Positions 15,757-25,120 of a DNA stretch of 64,000 bases are shown piece after piece. A model generated the notes under the pieces. It searched no databases and was not told where the DNA came from. It saw only the letters and a list, made by a program, of their open reading frames with translations. Source of the stretch: Edaphobacter paludis (GTDB lineage Bacteria; Acidobacteriota; Terriglobia; Terriglobales; Acidobacteriaceae); NCBI RefSeq assembly GCF_039993895.1, contig NZ_CP121194.1, forward strand, positions 682,001 to 746,000. Direction: 5' to 3'. Position 1 is the first letter of the stretch. Each line of letters opens with the position of its first letter. A program made the position numbers and the translations under genes.

Positions 15757-17785
15757 TCTTTGCCGCTTTTAATTGACGCTCCAACTCTGCTATGCGGTCC
15801 AGGAGTCTTTGTTTTTCCTGCACTGCATTGTCGATGTCCTGAATAGAGAGCGCAGCCCCCGCAATGCCGCCGCTTTTTCCGCGAACAGGAGCGGCGGTGA
15901 CCCTGATCCAGGCTTTGCTGCCATCACTGCGGCGATAGAGGAGATCTTCAGGTTCTGTGGTTTTGCCACTCCGGATAGCGCATTCCATGGGGTATTCGCC
16001 GGACTCCAGGTCAAGTCCATCGGCATGGGAGAGGATTAATTGACGATAGGTGTCGAGGTTGGCGCCGGGGGGGAGCAAGCGCTGAAAGATCTCTTCTGCG
16101 CGACGATTGCACATGATAATGCGGTTGCCGGGGAACTCCGAGATGATGAGACCCACTGAGACGGCCTCAAAAACCGCCCGCAGCAGAGCCTCACTTTCGC
16201 GGAGCGCGCGCTCTGCCTTTTTGCGATCGTCGATATCTTCGACGGTGCCATACCAGCGGATAATTTTTCCCGTCTCGTCGCGCCGTGGGGCTGCGCGGGA
16301 ACGCATCCAGCGCCACACTCCGTCGCCGCGGCCGATGCGAAATTCGACATCGATGGGTTTGCCGCTTCGCAAATGTTGCGCCCATTTGCGCAAGGTTGGT
16401 ATGACATCGGCCGGGTGCAGGGCCTTCACCCAACCCTGATCGAGCGCCTGCTCCCTCGTCCATCCTGTGGAATTCTCCCAATGAGGGCCTGCTTCAAGAA
16501 CCCTTCCTTCGGCATCGCTGGTCCATGGAATCTGAGGATTTAATTCGACGGAATTGCGGTAGTGGTCTTCACTTTCGCGAAGCGCTTCTTCGGTGAGCTT
16601 GCGACTGGTGATATCGACCACAGCAACAGAAACACCAACGATCTCCTCGGCTTCATCGCGAACGGGCTGATAGGTAACGATCAAGGTAAGATTGCCCCCT
16701 TCGGCATTCTTACGGGGACTGGTTATTTCGAGATCGTTGATAGTCTCGCCCTGAAGTGCCCGGCGGAGATACGGCTCAATTCTGAAGAAGACTTCGGGAA
16801 TGACCTCGGCGACGCTTCTTCCAAGATGTTCGGCGATGGGCACGCCGTTCATCTCGGCGAGCCTCCTGTTGATGCTGACATAGCGCAGATTGCAGTCGAG
16901 AAAGCAGAGGCCGACGGGAGCGCTCTCGTAGATGGCCTGCAATTGCGCGAGCCGCTGTGCGGGATGGGCCTCCAGGTTCGGTAGCCTGTTGCTCGAAGGA
17001 AAGCTGCTGATAGCGTGGATGGGGGACAGTGAACGTCTCGAAAGGAAGTCAGAGAGATCATCCGGAGGAACGGGAGGGCCATAAAGCCAGCCCTGGCCTA
17101 TGTCGCAGCCCAGACGGACCAGCATGTCTGCCTTGTCCTTTGTCTCAATGCCTTCGGCGACCGTGGTGAGGCCCAGGCTATGTCCGAGTCCAATAATGGC
17201 GGCGACGATTTTTCTGCTCTCTCTCGTGTCCGATATCTCGCGGACGAAGCTGGCATCGACTTTAAGCTCGTCGAAAGGCAGCGACTGGAGATGACGAAGG
17301 CTCGAGTAACCGGTGCCGAAGTCGTCGAGTGCAAGGGAGATGCCGTGCGCCTTCCAATCCTGAGCAATGGACTGCGCCTGGTCGATATTGTCGATGAGCG
17401 CGCTTTCCGTGATCTCGAGGATGAGACGCTTCAGCGAAAACCCTGCTAATTGAGCAGCTGAATCTATCTGCCGCGAAAGTGATGGGTCCCGAAACTGGAG
17501 CGGAGAGATGTTGAATGAGATGCAAAGCTCTTGGGGGAGGGAGGCAGCAACGCTGAAGACCCGGCGTAATAGATTTCCGGTAAGCGTGCCGATGAGCCCA
17601 TGCTCTTCAGCGAGAGGAATGAATATCTCCGGTGAGATGGGGCCGTGAACCGGATGCCGCCAGCGCGCGAGAGCCTCAAAACCTGTGAGAACACCGGTAC
17701 GTAGTTCAACAATAGGCTGAAAGTAAGGAACGATTTCATCCGCATCGAGAGCTCTGCTTAAATCGATTTGGCGAGTGGCTACCAT
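15746..17785 (-). CDS. EAL domain protein with C-terminal PAS domains
   Basis: A 679-residue protein with an N-terminal EAL cyclic-di-GMP phosphodiesterase domain (about residues 12-245). Catalytic motifs are intact: EALAR (37-41), the NIS substrate loop, ITESA, DDFGTGYSS and AEGIET. At least three PAS/PAC sensor domains follow (about 275-400, 405-530 and 535-660). There is no GGDEF domain. The order, with the output domain first and the sensors last, is the reverse of most such proteins. No membrane helix is seen, so the PAS domains likely sense a cytosolic ligand or redox signal to control c-di-GMP breakdown. It is divergent from the cupin gene. Confidence 0.9.
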   Translation of the reverse strand: MVATRQIDLSRALDADEIVPYFQPIVELRTGVLTGFEALARWRHPVHGPISPEIFIPLAEEHGLIGTLTGNLLRRVFSVAASLPQELCISFNISPLQFRDPSLSRQIDSAAQLAGFSLKRLILEITESALIDNIDQAQSIAQDWKAHGISLALDDFGTGYSSLRHLQSLPFDELKVDASFVREISDTRESRKIVAAIIGLGHSLGLTTVAEGIETKDKADMLVRLGCDIGQGWLYGPPVPPDDLSDFLSRRSLSPIHAISSFPSSNRLPNLEAHPAQRLAQLQAIYESAPVGLCFLDCNLRYVSINRRLAEMNGVPIAEHLGRSVAEVIPEVFFRIEPYLRRALQGETINDLEITSPRKNAEGGNLTLIVTYQPVRDEAEEIVGVSVAVVDITSRKLTEEALRESEDHYRNSVELNPQIPWTSDAEGRVLEAGPHWENSTGWTREQALDQGWVKALHPADVIPTLRKWAQHLRSGKPIDVEFRIGRGDGVWRWMRSRAAPRRDETGKIIRWYGTVEDIDDRKKAERALRESEALLRAVFEAVSVGLIISEFPGNRIIMCNRRAEEIFQRLLPPGANLDTYRQLILSHADGLDLESGEYPMECAIRSGKTTEPEDLLYRRSDGSKAWIRVTAAPVRGKSGGIAGAALSIQDIDNAVQEKQRLLDRIAELERQLKAAKTNA

Positions 17786-17847
17786 GGCTGCGCAGAAGGA
17801 TACACTGTCTCCGGTTGTGATGCACTTTTTTGAAGGGTCGGCTTGAA

Positions 17848-18183
17848 ATGAGTTCAGTTAAATCACAGGATGCACGAAGCTTCACCCCAGAGCCGGGAAT
17901 GACGCGGCAGGTGCTGGCCCATAGCGATGAGTTGATGCTGGTGCGGCACTATTTTGAGCCCGGTTGGTCGGGAGCGCGGCATAGCCACCCGCATCATCAA
18001 CTGGTGTACGTCATCCGCGGTGCGCTGCGTGTGGACCTGGGGGGCGAGACGTTCGATGTGTTCGCCGGGGACAGCTTCGTCGTCAATGGAGGCGTGGAAC
18101 ATCAGGCCTGGGCACTGGACGCCTCAGAGGTGCTGGATGTGTTTACGCCGGTGCGAGAGGACTATCGGGAGTTGCTGAGGTAA
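17848..18183 (+). CDS. Cupin domain protein
   Basis: A 111-residue single cupin. The first cupin motif is visible as GARHSHPHHQLVYVIRGALR (metal-binding His cluster) and the second as AGDSFVVNGGVEHQAWAL. Small cupins of this type bind a metal and act as sugar or amino-acid binding enzymes or sensors; the substrate is unknown. The start chosen is ATG at 17848; a TTG at 17830 would add six residues. It stands between the divergent EAL-PAS gene and the convergent IclR regulator gene. Confidence 0.85.
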   Translation: MSSVKSQDARSFTPEPGMTRQVLAHSDELMLVRHYFEPGWSGARHSHPHHQLVYVIRGALRVDLGGETFDVFAGDSFVVNGGVEHQAWALDASEVLDVFTPVREDYRELLR

Positions 18184-18234
18184 GGCAAATCTCTCTTGTT
18201 CCAGTGATGAAGGTCTTCGGTTCTGCTCATCGGC

Positions 18235-19080
18235 CTATTCTGGCAGGGCTTTTGGGGGGCGCTTTGTCGCTCGCTTCGGCGCCTTCTGCTCTTCCTCTTC
18301 GACTGGCGACAAAGCGCCGATCGCCTCCGATATCTGTCGGCTGGCTTTGCGCAGCGTAACGATGATCTCTGGGATGCCAATGTTGTCCTCAATACGTTTT
18401 ACGTAAGGGACAGTGAGGCCGGCCACGGCGTTTCCCTGCGCGTTAAGGATGGGGAAGCTGATGTTGACTACGCCTGTGACCTCGTAGCTGGCGCGCCGTT
18501 CGTATCCACGAACGCGAATCTTCGCAAGATGCTCGTCTAGATCGGCGGGTTTCTTCTTCTTCGTCTCAAGCTCCCATTCTTCAATCGCACGCTGGCAGGA
18601 GTCTTCGTCCTGATGCGCGAGGATCACGTGACCAGTGGCAGCGTGCATCAGGTCAACCTTGGATCCAACTTTGACGAAGAAGCCGGTTGATTCTGGTGAA
18701 TCGACCTGGGCGAGAATGACGACGTGTCCTCCATCGAGTACGCCAAGATGACAGGACTGGCGAAGTTCGTGGGCCACCCAATGCATGGTGGGCAAAGCTT
18801 CGGTGATGAGGCGCTTGGTGGGAGGATGCTCCTGTCCCAGCCGAAAAAGGCGAAGCGTGAGCTGATACCGTTCTTTGTTCGCCGATTGAGCGAGGTATCC
18901 ACGTTGTTCCAGGCAGAGCAACATACGGAAGATCTCGGACACTGTACGGTTCAATCTTCTTGCGACTTCGCTCACCGTAAGGCCGGCTGGCGTGCTCGCG
19001 AAGAGCTCCAGAATATCCAGACCTTTTTCCAGGGCAGGGGTTGGGTAGTATCGCTTTCCTGCGGATTTATCTTTAGCCAT
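18235..19080 (-). CDS. IclR-family transcriptional regulator
   Basis: A 281-residue regulator. It has an N-terminal winged helix-turn-helix (about residues 13-75; ALEKGLDILELF, then LTVSEVARRLNRTVSEIFRM) and a C-terminal IclR effector domain (about 85-255; MHAATGHVILAH, ISFPILNAQGNAVAGLTVPY). The C-terminus is a charged tail of about 25 residues (EEEEQKAPKRATKRPPKA). The ATG at 19080 was chosen; a GTG at 19119 would add 13 residues. Family members repress or activate genes for aromatic or sugar catabolism in response to small molecules. The target genes are not obvious from neighbours. Confidence 0.9.
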   Translation of the reverse strand: MAKDKSAGKRYYPTPALEKGLDILELFASTPAGLTVSEVARRLNRTVSEIFRMLLCLEQRGYLAQSANKERYQLTLRLFRLGQEHPPTKRLITEALPTMHWVAHELRQSCHLGVLDGGHVVILAQVDSPESTGFFVKVGSKVDLMHAATGHVILAHQDEDSCQRAIEEWELETKKKKPADLDEHLAKIRVRGYERRASYEVTGVVNISFPILNAQGNAVAGLTVPYVKRIEDNIGIPEIIVTLRKASRQISEAIGALSPVEEEEQKAPKRATKRPPKALPE

Positions 19081-19192
19081 GAATGTGCTCGGGAGTGGGT
19101 AGATTAAGCATCCCCCCACGGTAACAAATGTTCTATCAGGTGTGTCGAATATTCACGGAAGAATGATCGTCAACTCGCGTAGTGAGCAAAAT

Positions 19193-19714
19193 TTATGCGC
19201 CCGGCGTGTAGGAAAGCGTGAAGCGGCCAATCTGAATCATCGAATGGTCCGAAGGTGGCCAGATGCGAAAGGATTCAACACGCGACCCTGTAGGCAGGCG
19301 ATGTGCGGTAGCGGTGCCGCGCTCTTCGCCGGTCGCGGCATCATAGAACTTGACGATGAGGCTCTCTCCGCTGCGCTGCCAACCGAGAACGTAATTGCCC
19401 GCCGGGAGAGCGATATCGCCGATAGTGATCGGCGCCTGCACCAGGAAATAATGGGAATATTTACCGTCGGCGGAGTACCCTGCGGTGATAAGGACGACGC
19501 CGGCAATGATCTTGCCCTGTCCGTTGATGATGCCAGAGGCGGTGCGCATCTCGGTTTCGATACGCTCTTTTTCAACCTGGGCACGGGCGGGCAAAGCATT
19601 TTGCAGCTCTGCCGATGTCGCTGAACGCCAGGAGGATTTTGGCTGCGCAATCAGAGGCGTCAGCGTAGTGAGAAGCAGGGCAAGGGCAAGGAATTTCATG
19701 GAGGACCGTTTCAT
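19193..19714 (-). CDS. Exported protein of unknown function
   Basis: A 173-residue protein with a signal peptide (MKFLALALLLTTLTPLIAQ), followed by a mainly beta-strand domain (GDIALPAGNYVLGWQRSGES, KFYDAATGEERGTA). I recognise no catalytic motif; the pattern recalls small periplasmic carbohydrate-binding-like proteins found in Acidobacteria. Its ATG at 19714 overlaps the stop of the preceding response-regulator gene as ATGA, so it is the last gene of that operon and translationally coupled. This suggests a role in the signalling unit. Confidence 0.75.
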   Translation of the reverse strand: MKRSSMKFLALALLLTTLTPLIAQPKSSWRSATSAELQNALPARAQVEKERIETEMRTASGIINGQGKIIAGVVLITAGYSADGKYSHYFLVQAPITIGDIALPAGNYVLGWQRSGESLIVKFYDAATGEERGTATAHRLPTGSRVESFRIWPPSDHSMIQIGRFTLSYTPGA

Positions 19715-20337
19715 TTGAGATGTACTATACCGCGCTGCAGTGCGACGGTCGCAGCGTGCGTACGATCGCTGACACCCAACTTGCTCAGCAGGTTATTGAT
19801 GTGCGATTTGACCGTCGCTTCGCTGATGTCGAGATCCGCAGCGATTTCTTTATTGGCGCGGCCGGCGACGATGCGCTCCAGAACGCCCAGTTCGCGTGCA
19901 GTGAGGGCGTGGCTGCTCATTCTTTCGGCAAGCTTCTCTGCAATGGCGGGCGAGATGCGGGTCTTGCCGCTGTGCACAGCTTGAATGGTCGAGAGCAGTT
20001 CTTCGATGGTCATGCCTTTAAGCAGATAGGCCTTAGCCCCCGCCTGGAGTGCGCGGAAGATATCCTCGTCTCCGTCGAAGGTGGTCAGGACGACGAAACG
20101 TGCAGCAGGGTCATCGGCGCGAATTCTTTGGATGGCCTCGACGCCCCCCAGTTTCGGGAGTTGCAGGTCCATTAGGGTGATGTCCGGCCGCAGGCTGCGA
20201 TAAAGTTCGATTGCCTGCAATCCATCACTGGCTTCGCCCACCACTTTGATCGCAGGCATGATGTTGAGCAGCGCCACGAGGCCTTGCCGGACGACGTGGT
20301 GGTCATCGACTACAAGGATGCGAATCGGTTCAGCCAT
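19711..20337 (-). CDS. NarL/FixJ-type response regulator
   Basis: A 208-residue two-component regulator. The receiver domain (about residues 4-120) has the acidic pair DD (11-12), phosphoacceptor D57 in ITLMDLQLPK, and the lysine in AYLLKG. The C-terminal LuxR helix-turn-helix (about 143-205) has LTARELGVLERIVAG and SEATVKSHINNLLSKLGV. The ATG at 20337 lies inside the 3' end of the sensor kinase gene (8-base overlap), so the pair is cognate and coupled. The downstream exported-protein gene overlaps by 4 bases. It is expected to bind DNA when phosphorylated by the propeller kinase. Confidence 0.94.
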   Translation of the reverse strand: MAEPIRILVVDDHHVVRQGLVALLNIMPAIKVVGEASDGLQAIELYRSLRPDITLMDLQLPKLGGVEAIQRIRADDPAARFVVLTTFDGDEDIFRALQAGAKAYLLKGMTIEELLSTIQAVHSGKTRISPAIAEKLAERMSSHALTARELGVLERIVAGRANKEIAADLDISEATVKSHINNLLSKLGVSDRTHAATVALQRGIVHLK

Positions 20338-23275
20338 TGGATGTAGCGCCTTTCTGTGTGGCGATTGGAGCTTCCAGCTTAACAGTAGTGCCCCGTCCGG
20401 GCGAACTCTCAATGCTGAGTCGAGCGTGAATCTGTGCCGCCCGTTCGCGCATCCCCTGTACGCCGAAGTGGCCCTTGGCTGGAAGTGAATCGTCTGCTGC
20501 CTCGAAGCCTCGGCCATCGTCGGTGATGGTTAATGTCAGCCGGCTTGAATGATAACGCAGATCGATGGAGACATGGGTGGCGTTGGCATGGCGAGACACA
20601 TTGCTGAGCGCCTCCTGTGCGATGCGGAGAATCTCGTCTTCAAACACCGGAGCAAGAGCGCGATAAGTGCCTCCGATGTCGATCTTGATGGGGAGACTCT
20701 CCGTGCTCGATTGCTCCGCCAGCCGCGTGAGGCGCGTTGGCAGCGTGTGCTGGGCTGTGATGGCACGAAGGTCCCAGATGCTGCGGCGAGCCTCGGCTAA
20801 GCCCTCGCGCACATATTCGCGAGTGCGGTCGATCTGCTGACCGGCTGCGGCGACCTGGGATTGAGCGAGAAGCTGCGCGGTAAGTTCGAGCTGCACGGAG
20901 ACGCCGACAAAACTCTGCGCCAGCGTGTCGTGAATCTCACGGGCCACTCGGTTACGTTCGGCTAGCACTGCCTGAAATTGCGAGTGAAGACGGCGCAGGC
21001 GCAGGCGATAGAGAAGGATGGCGATTGCGCCGACGAGAAGCACAGCCAGCAAAAGGAACCAGGGCTTGCGGTAAAACGGAGGCCGCACATAGAAAGCCAG
21101 AGATGCTCCGGCTTCATTCCATACGCCATCATTGTTTGCAGCCTGCACGCGAAACCGATAGTGGCGCGGCGGCAGGTTGGTGTAATAAGCGATGCGCCGT
21201 GAACCGGCCTGCGTCCATTGCTTATCGAAGCCTTCGAGGATATAGCGGTAGCGAACTTTAGACGGCGCTGCGTAACTGAGCCCGGCGTATTGAAACGCGA
21301 AGCTGTTGTGGCCGGGAGGAATGTTTTGTTCGGCGGTTGCGAGCGGAAGCTCTATGTCGTCGAGCGTAAAGCGTTCGATAACAACAGGCGCAGGAACGCG
21401 GTTCTCGGATAGGTGATCAGGATCGGCGGTGGCAACGCCCTTACGTGTTGCAAACCAGAGCTTTCCCTGCGCAGTCTTCCACGCCGCCGGGTGGCCGATT
21501 GCGGAAGCCTCTTCGGTAGGCATCCCGTCGGAGCGCCCATAGGAGATGGGACGTGGGTTGCAATCAGGGGATACACCGCAGGCGATCAGGCTGGATGCTG
21601 AGACGCGCGTAATGCCGTGGGTTGAGCTTAACCAGAGATTGCCGTGATCGTCCTTCAGAATGGAATCCACCGTCAGCGGGAGGTCGTGCCGCTGGAGAGA
21701 GGTCAAGACGCCGTTGGAATAGATGCTGAGGCCATCGCCGTTGGTTCCGATCCAAAGCGTGCCGTGTTGGCCTTCGGCGAGCGAGGTGATGACGTCTCCG
21801 GAGAGGCCGTCTTTCGTGGTGTAGGTCGATATCTTGCCGTCGTGAAGCCGTGAGAGACCATTGAGTGTGCCGATCCATAGATCTTGGTGAGAATCGGAAG
21901 TATGAGGCTGGAGAAGAGCTCCGATGAGGTTGCTCTTCAGTCCATTGGTTTGCGTGAAGATGGTGAAGCGGTTGTTCTGCCAGTGCGCGAGGCCGCGGCG
22001 CGTGCCGATCCAGAGAGAGCCGTCGCTGTCGACGAGCAGCGAGCGGATGAGGTCGTCGGGCAAGCCATCGGCCGAAGTGTAAGACGTGACTTTGCCGGCT
22101 TCGATGTGGTTCAGTCCGTCGGCAGTGCCGACCCAGACACTGCCGTTGGCTCCGGGAGCAAGGGCGAGGATGATCTCGCTCAGCAGGCCGTCGCGGATTG
22201 CGTAATGCCGCAGCTTTCCTGACTGCCAGCGGTCGAGACCGTCGCCGTTGGTGCCGACCCACATCGCTCCGTCCGAGGTTTGTACGATGGCGGTGATGAC
22301 GTGATCGGAAAGTTCAGGAATCGTGCGGAAGTTCTGCTGCCGGAGGATGTCGAGGCCGCTGGTTTCGGTGCCGATCCAGAGATTGCCCTCGCGGTCTTCG
22401 AAGGTGGAGAGAATGCTGCTGGAGCCAAGTGCCAGTTGGCGTTGCGGCTGGCTGCTGCTTTTGTCCAGCATGAAGAGGCCTTGATTGGTTCCGATCCATA
22501 GGTCTCCGCGCGAGTCGGACAGCGCGGACTGGATGCGCGCGGCGGGTAGATCGCGGCCTGCCTGCAGAGTGCGTTGATGGCCGTTCTGAATGAGGGTAAG
22601 GCTGTTCGTGCTGCGTATCCAGATGCCGTTGGCGGGAAGTGCTCCGATGCCTTCGATGTTCGTCAGGTTGGGAGCGAGAGATGCTGGCCGAAGCTGATCG
22701 TGCTGGTATTGAAAGATTCCGGCGGTCGAGGCGATCCAGAGGCTTCCGTCGGCTGCTTTGGCGATTGCGGTTGGCGTGGCGCCGGAGGGAAGCGGCAGCG
22801 GCGTGAAACCGTTTCCGTCGAAGCGGAGGACGCTGCTGTTGGTGAGGACGACGAGAGTGCCGTTGTCTGTTGTCGAGAGCGAGACGATGTGCTCGGCGAT
22901 GGGAAGATGGCGGAACGTGCCCGATGCGAATTGGACAAGACCGTCGGAGGTTCCGATCCAGAGAGAGTTGTTTGAATCCTGCACGATGCAGCAGGTATCG
23001 CTGCTGGTAAAGGCGGCGGTGTTTTCGTGGTTGAAGATTTTGAAGTCGATGCCGTCGAAGCGGGCGATGCCGTCTTCGGTGGCGATCCAGATATAGCCGT
23101 CGCTTGACTGGAAGACCTGATGGACGCTGTTTTGCGGAAGTCCGTTTTCAGTCGACCAGGATTGATGGCCGAGACTATTGACGCTCTGCGCGCTGGCGGA
23201 GAGGGCGATAGTTCCGCAGAGTGTCCAGAAGAAGAGGCAGCGCAGGACGGCATGGAGATTGGGAATTGGTTTCAT
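20330..23275 (-). CDS. Sensor histidine kinase with periplasmic beta-propeller
   Basis: A 981-residue membrane sensor kinase. A signal peptide (about 1-29) is followed by about ten two-component-propeller repeats (DGYIWIATEDGIARFDG type) to residue 660, then a Y_Y_Y domain (about 665-725). One transmembrane helix lies at about 738-757, followed by a HisKA_3 dimerisation domain with phosphorylated H782 in REIHDTLAQS. The HATPase domain has an N-box near 892 and DDGRG at 919-923. The family senses extracellular ligands, often polysaccharides, and here phosphorylates the overlapping NarL-type regulator. An FG-GAP protein gene lies 18 bases upstream, probably in the same operon. Confidence 0.94.
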   Translation of the reverse strand: MKPIPNLHAVLRCLFFWTLCGTIALSASAQSVNSLGHQSWSTENGLPQNSVHQVFQSSDGYIWIATEDGIARFDGIDFKIFNHENTAAFTSSDTCCIVQDSNNSLWIGTSDGLVQFASGTFRHLPIAEHIVSLSTTDNGTLVVLTNSSVLRFDGNGFTPLPLPSGATPTAIAKAADGSLWIASTAGIFQYQHDQLRPASLAPNLTNIEGIGALPANGIWIRSTNSLTLIQNGHQRTLQAGRDLPAARIQSALSDSRGDLWIGTNQGLFMLDKSSSQPQRQLALGSSSILSTFEDREGNLWIGTETSGLDILRQQNFRTIPELSDHVITAIVQTSDGAMWVGTNGDGLDRWQSGKLRHYAIRDGLLSEIILALAPGANGSVWVGTADGLNHIEAGKVTSYTSADGLPDDLIRSLLVDSDGSLWIGTRRGLAHWQNNRFTIFTQTNGLKSNLIGALLQPHTSDSHQDLWIGTLNGLSRLHDGKISTYTTKDGLSGDVITSLAEGQHGTLWIGTNGDGLSIYSNGVLTSLQRHDLPLTVDSILKDDHGNLWLSSTHGITRVSASSLIACGVSPDCNPRPISYGRSDGMPTEEASAIGHPAAWKTAQGKLWFATRKGVATADPDHLSENRVPAPVVIERFTLDDIELPLATAEQNIPPGHNSFAFQYAGLSYAAPSKVRYRYILEGFDKQWTQAGSRRIAYYTNLPPRHYRFRVQAANNDGVWNEAGASLAFYVRPPFYRKPWFLLLAVLLVGAIAILLYRLRLRRLHSQFQAVLAERNRVAREIHDTLAQSFVGVSVQLELTAQLLAQSQVAAAGQQIDRTREYVREGLAEARRSIWDLRAITAQHTLPTRLTRLAEQSSTESLPIKIDIGGTYRALAPVFEDEILRIAQEALSNVSRHANATHVSIDLRYHSSRLTLTITDDGRGFEAADDSLPAKGHFGVQGMRERAAQIHARLSIESSPGRGTTVKLEAPIATQKGATSNG

Positions 23276-23293
23276 GCGGATTGCAACGGCTGA

Positions 23294-25120
23294 TTACATC
23301 CTGTTTCCTTTGCCTTCTGTGAGAGTAACGATCTGATCGACCTTTGCGATAGAGAATTTTTCTTTCGCTCCGCTGGGCCAGTGCACTTCTACGGAATCGA
23401 CTTTGGTGGAGTCGCCGAGGCCGAAGTGGACGCGTGGGTCGTGGGTGGAAGCAAAGCTGCCGCCTGAGAAGATATCGTCGCGCTGGCGCATTCCGTTTGC
23501 CGTCACGAATACCTTAGCGCCCATGGCGTCGCGCGGGCTCCTGGGGCCGCCTATGAGCTTGAACTCGATCCAGTGATGATGGTCGGAAGACACGTTACGC
23601 AGAAGCGCGGGATGACCGTCGAGGACGTTGATGACGACGTCCTGTTTGCCATCGTTGAAGAGGTCGCCGACGGCCAGGCCACGGCCAACGTAGAGTGAGG
23701 CCAGGGCGGTGCCTTCCACGGCTGGTTCCACTTCGAACTTTTTGCCTTCCAGATTGTGAAAGAGCAGTGGGCGCTGCTTCCAGGTGGTGCCCCAGGTGGT
23801 GTGATCAACCTGCGGATAGACGTGACCGTTGGCGATGATGATGTCTTTCCAGCCGTCGTTATCGAAGTCAAGAAAAGCGTCCCCCCAGCCGAGGAAGGGA
23901 ATGGTCGGTTCGGCCATGCCCATCTGGTAGCTGACATCGGTGAAGTTGGCGTCGCCGTCGTTGCGGTAGAGCGGGTTGTAGTCGTCGGAGAAGGTGGTGT
24001 TGTAGAGGTCGAGCAGACCGTTGTTGCGGTAGTCGCCGATGGCGATGCCCATGGAAGCTGTCTCGCGGCCATTCTCGTTCAGCGCGTAGCCGGAGGCGTA
24101 GCTGTCATCCTCGAAGGTTCCGTCGCCCTTATTGATGTAGAGGTAGTTTGGAGTGGAGTCATCTGCAACGATCAGGTCGGGCTTGCCGTCGTCATTCACA
24201 TCAACAAAAGCAGACGCGAGGCCGTAGTAGCCGTTTTTATCCGAGACTCCGGCTTTTTCGCTGACATCGGTGAAGGTGCCGTCGCCGTTGTTATGGAAGA
24301 GGTGGTCGGGTTCGCCTTTGAGGCCGCGAGGGCCGCACATCACCTTTTCGCCGCGGAACTGGCAGCCATAAGCAGGCTGGTTGGCCATGTCGTAGTGGAC
24401 GTAGCCGGGAACGAAGAGGTCGAGTTTGCCGTCGCCGTCGTAGTCGCCCCAGGTCGCTCCGGTGGACCAGTTGCCCAAGGTAACCCCTGCTTTTTCTGCC
24501 ACATCGGTGAAGGTTCCGTCGTGGTTGTTGTGGTAGAGGCGGTTCTCGCCGAAGTTCGAGACGTAGATGTCGGGCCAGCCGTCGTTGTCGTAGTCGGCGA
24601 TGGCGACACCGACGCCCCAGCGGTCGTTGGTGACTCCGGCTTTGGCGGCTACGTCGGTGAAGGTTCCGTCGTGGTTGTTGTGGAAGAGTGCGGCGTGCGG
24701 CGGGGTGGTCTTTCCGGAGAGCGCATCGTAGGTCGAGCCGTTGAGGAGATAGATGTCTAGCCAGCCGTCGTTGTCATAGTCGAAGAGGCCCACGCCGGAG
24801 CCGTTGGTCTCGATGATGAAGTTCTTTTCGGGTGTGCCCATGGTGTGGGTCCAGGTGGTGAGCCCGGCTTTTTGCGCGATGTCCTGAAACAGGATGGGAC
24901 CGGTTTTGACGAAGCCGCCAGCGGTGATGGGTCGGTGCTCGCTATCGAGGACAGCTTCGTGAGCGGCTCCGGTATTGACGCTCATGCCTGCTGGGGGGCT
25001 TTGTTGCGCCGGCGCGGGTGATTGCGCGAGCAATGCTCCTATGGCTCCAGCGCCGAGGAAGATGCAGAGAGCGAAGATAGATAAAGCGGAGCCGGATTGC
25101 GAGCGGTGGAGATGGGGCAT
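23294..25120 (-). CDS. CRTAC1-type FG-GAP/ASPIC-UnbV repeat protein
   Basis: A 608-residue exported protein. A signal peptide or anchor (about residues 12-35) is followed by about seven FG-GAP-like repeats with calcium-binding DxDxDG motifs (DYDNDGWLDIYLLNGS, DYDGDGKLDLFV, DFDNDGWKDIIIANGH). A C-terminal ASPIC/UnbV domain has the WPSGAKEKF signature. Proteins of this type form a propeller on the outer surface and are common in Acidobacteria; their role is poorly known. It is the first gene of the operon that encodes the propeller kinase and its regulator, which suggests ligand capture or surface display for that pathway. Confidence 0.9.
   Translation of the reverse strand: MPHLHRSQSGSALSIFALCIFLGAGAIGALLAQSPAPAQQSPPAGMSVNTGAAHEAVLDSEHRPITAGGFVKTGPILFQDIAQKAGLTTWTHTMGTPEKNFIIETNGSGVGLFDYDNDGWLDIYLLNGSTYDALSGKTTPPHAALFHNNHDGTFTDVAAKAGVTNDRWGVGVAIADYDNDGWPDIYVSNFGENRLYHNNHDGTFTDVAEKAGVTLGNWSTGATWGDYDGDGKLDLFVPGYVHYDMANQPAYGCQFRGEKVMCGPRGLKGEPDHLFHNNGDGTFTDVSEKAGVSDKNGYYGLASAFVDVNDDGKPDLIVADDSTPNYLYINKGDGTFEDDSYASGYALNENGRETASMGIAIGDYRNNGLLDLYNTTFSDDYNPLYRNDGDANFTDVSYQMGMAEPTIPFLGWGDAFLDFDNDGWKDIIIANGHVYPQVDHTTWGTTWKQRPLLFHNLEGKKFEVEPAVEGTALASLYVGRGLAVGDLFNDGKQDVVINVLDGHPALLRNVSSDHHHWIEFKLIGGPRSPRDAMGAKVFVTANGMRQRDDIFSGGSFASTHDPRVHFGLGDSTKVDSVEVHWPSGAKEKFSIAKVDQIVTLTEGKGNRM

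Noticed and set aside
23756-24760. 334-codon plus-strand frame opposite the CRTAC1-type gene
   Set aside because: Val/Ala/Glu-rich repeats mirror the DxDxDG codons of the real gene on the other strand.
20330-25120. Periodic DNA similarity that could be taken for a repeat array or CRISPR
   Set aside because: The period reflects protein repeats (propeller and FG-GAP) within coding sequence; there are no identical direct repeats with unique spacers.
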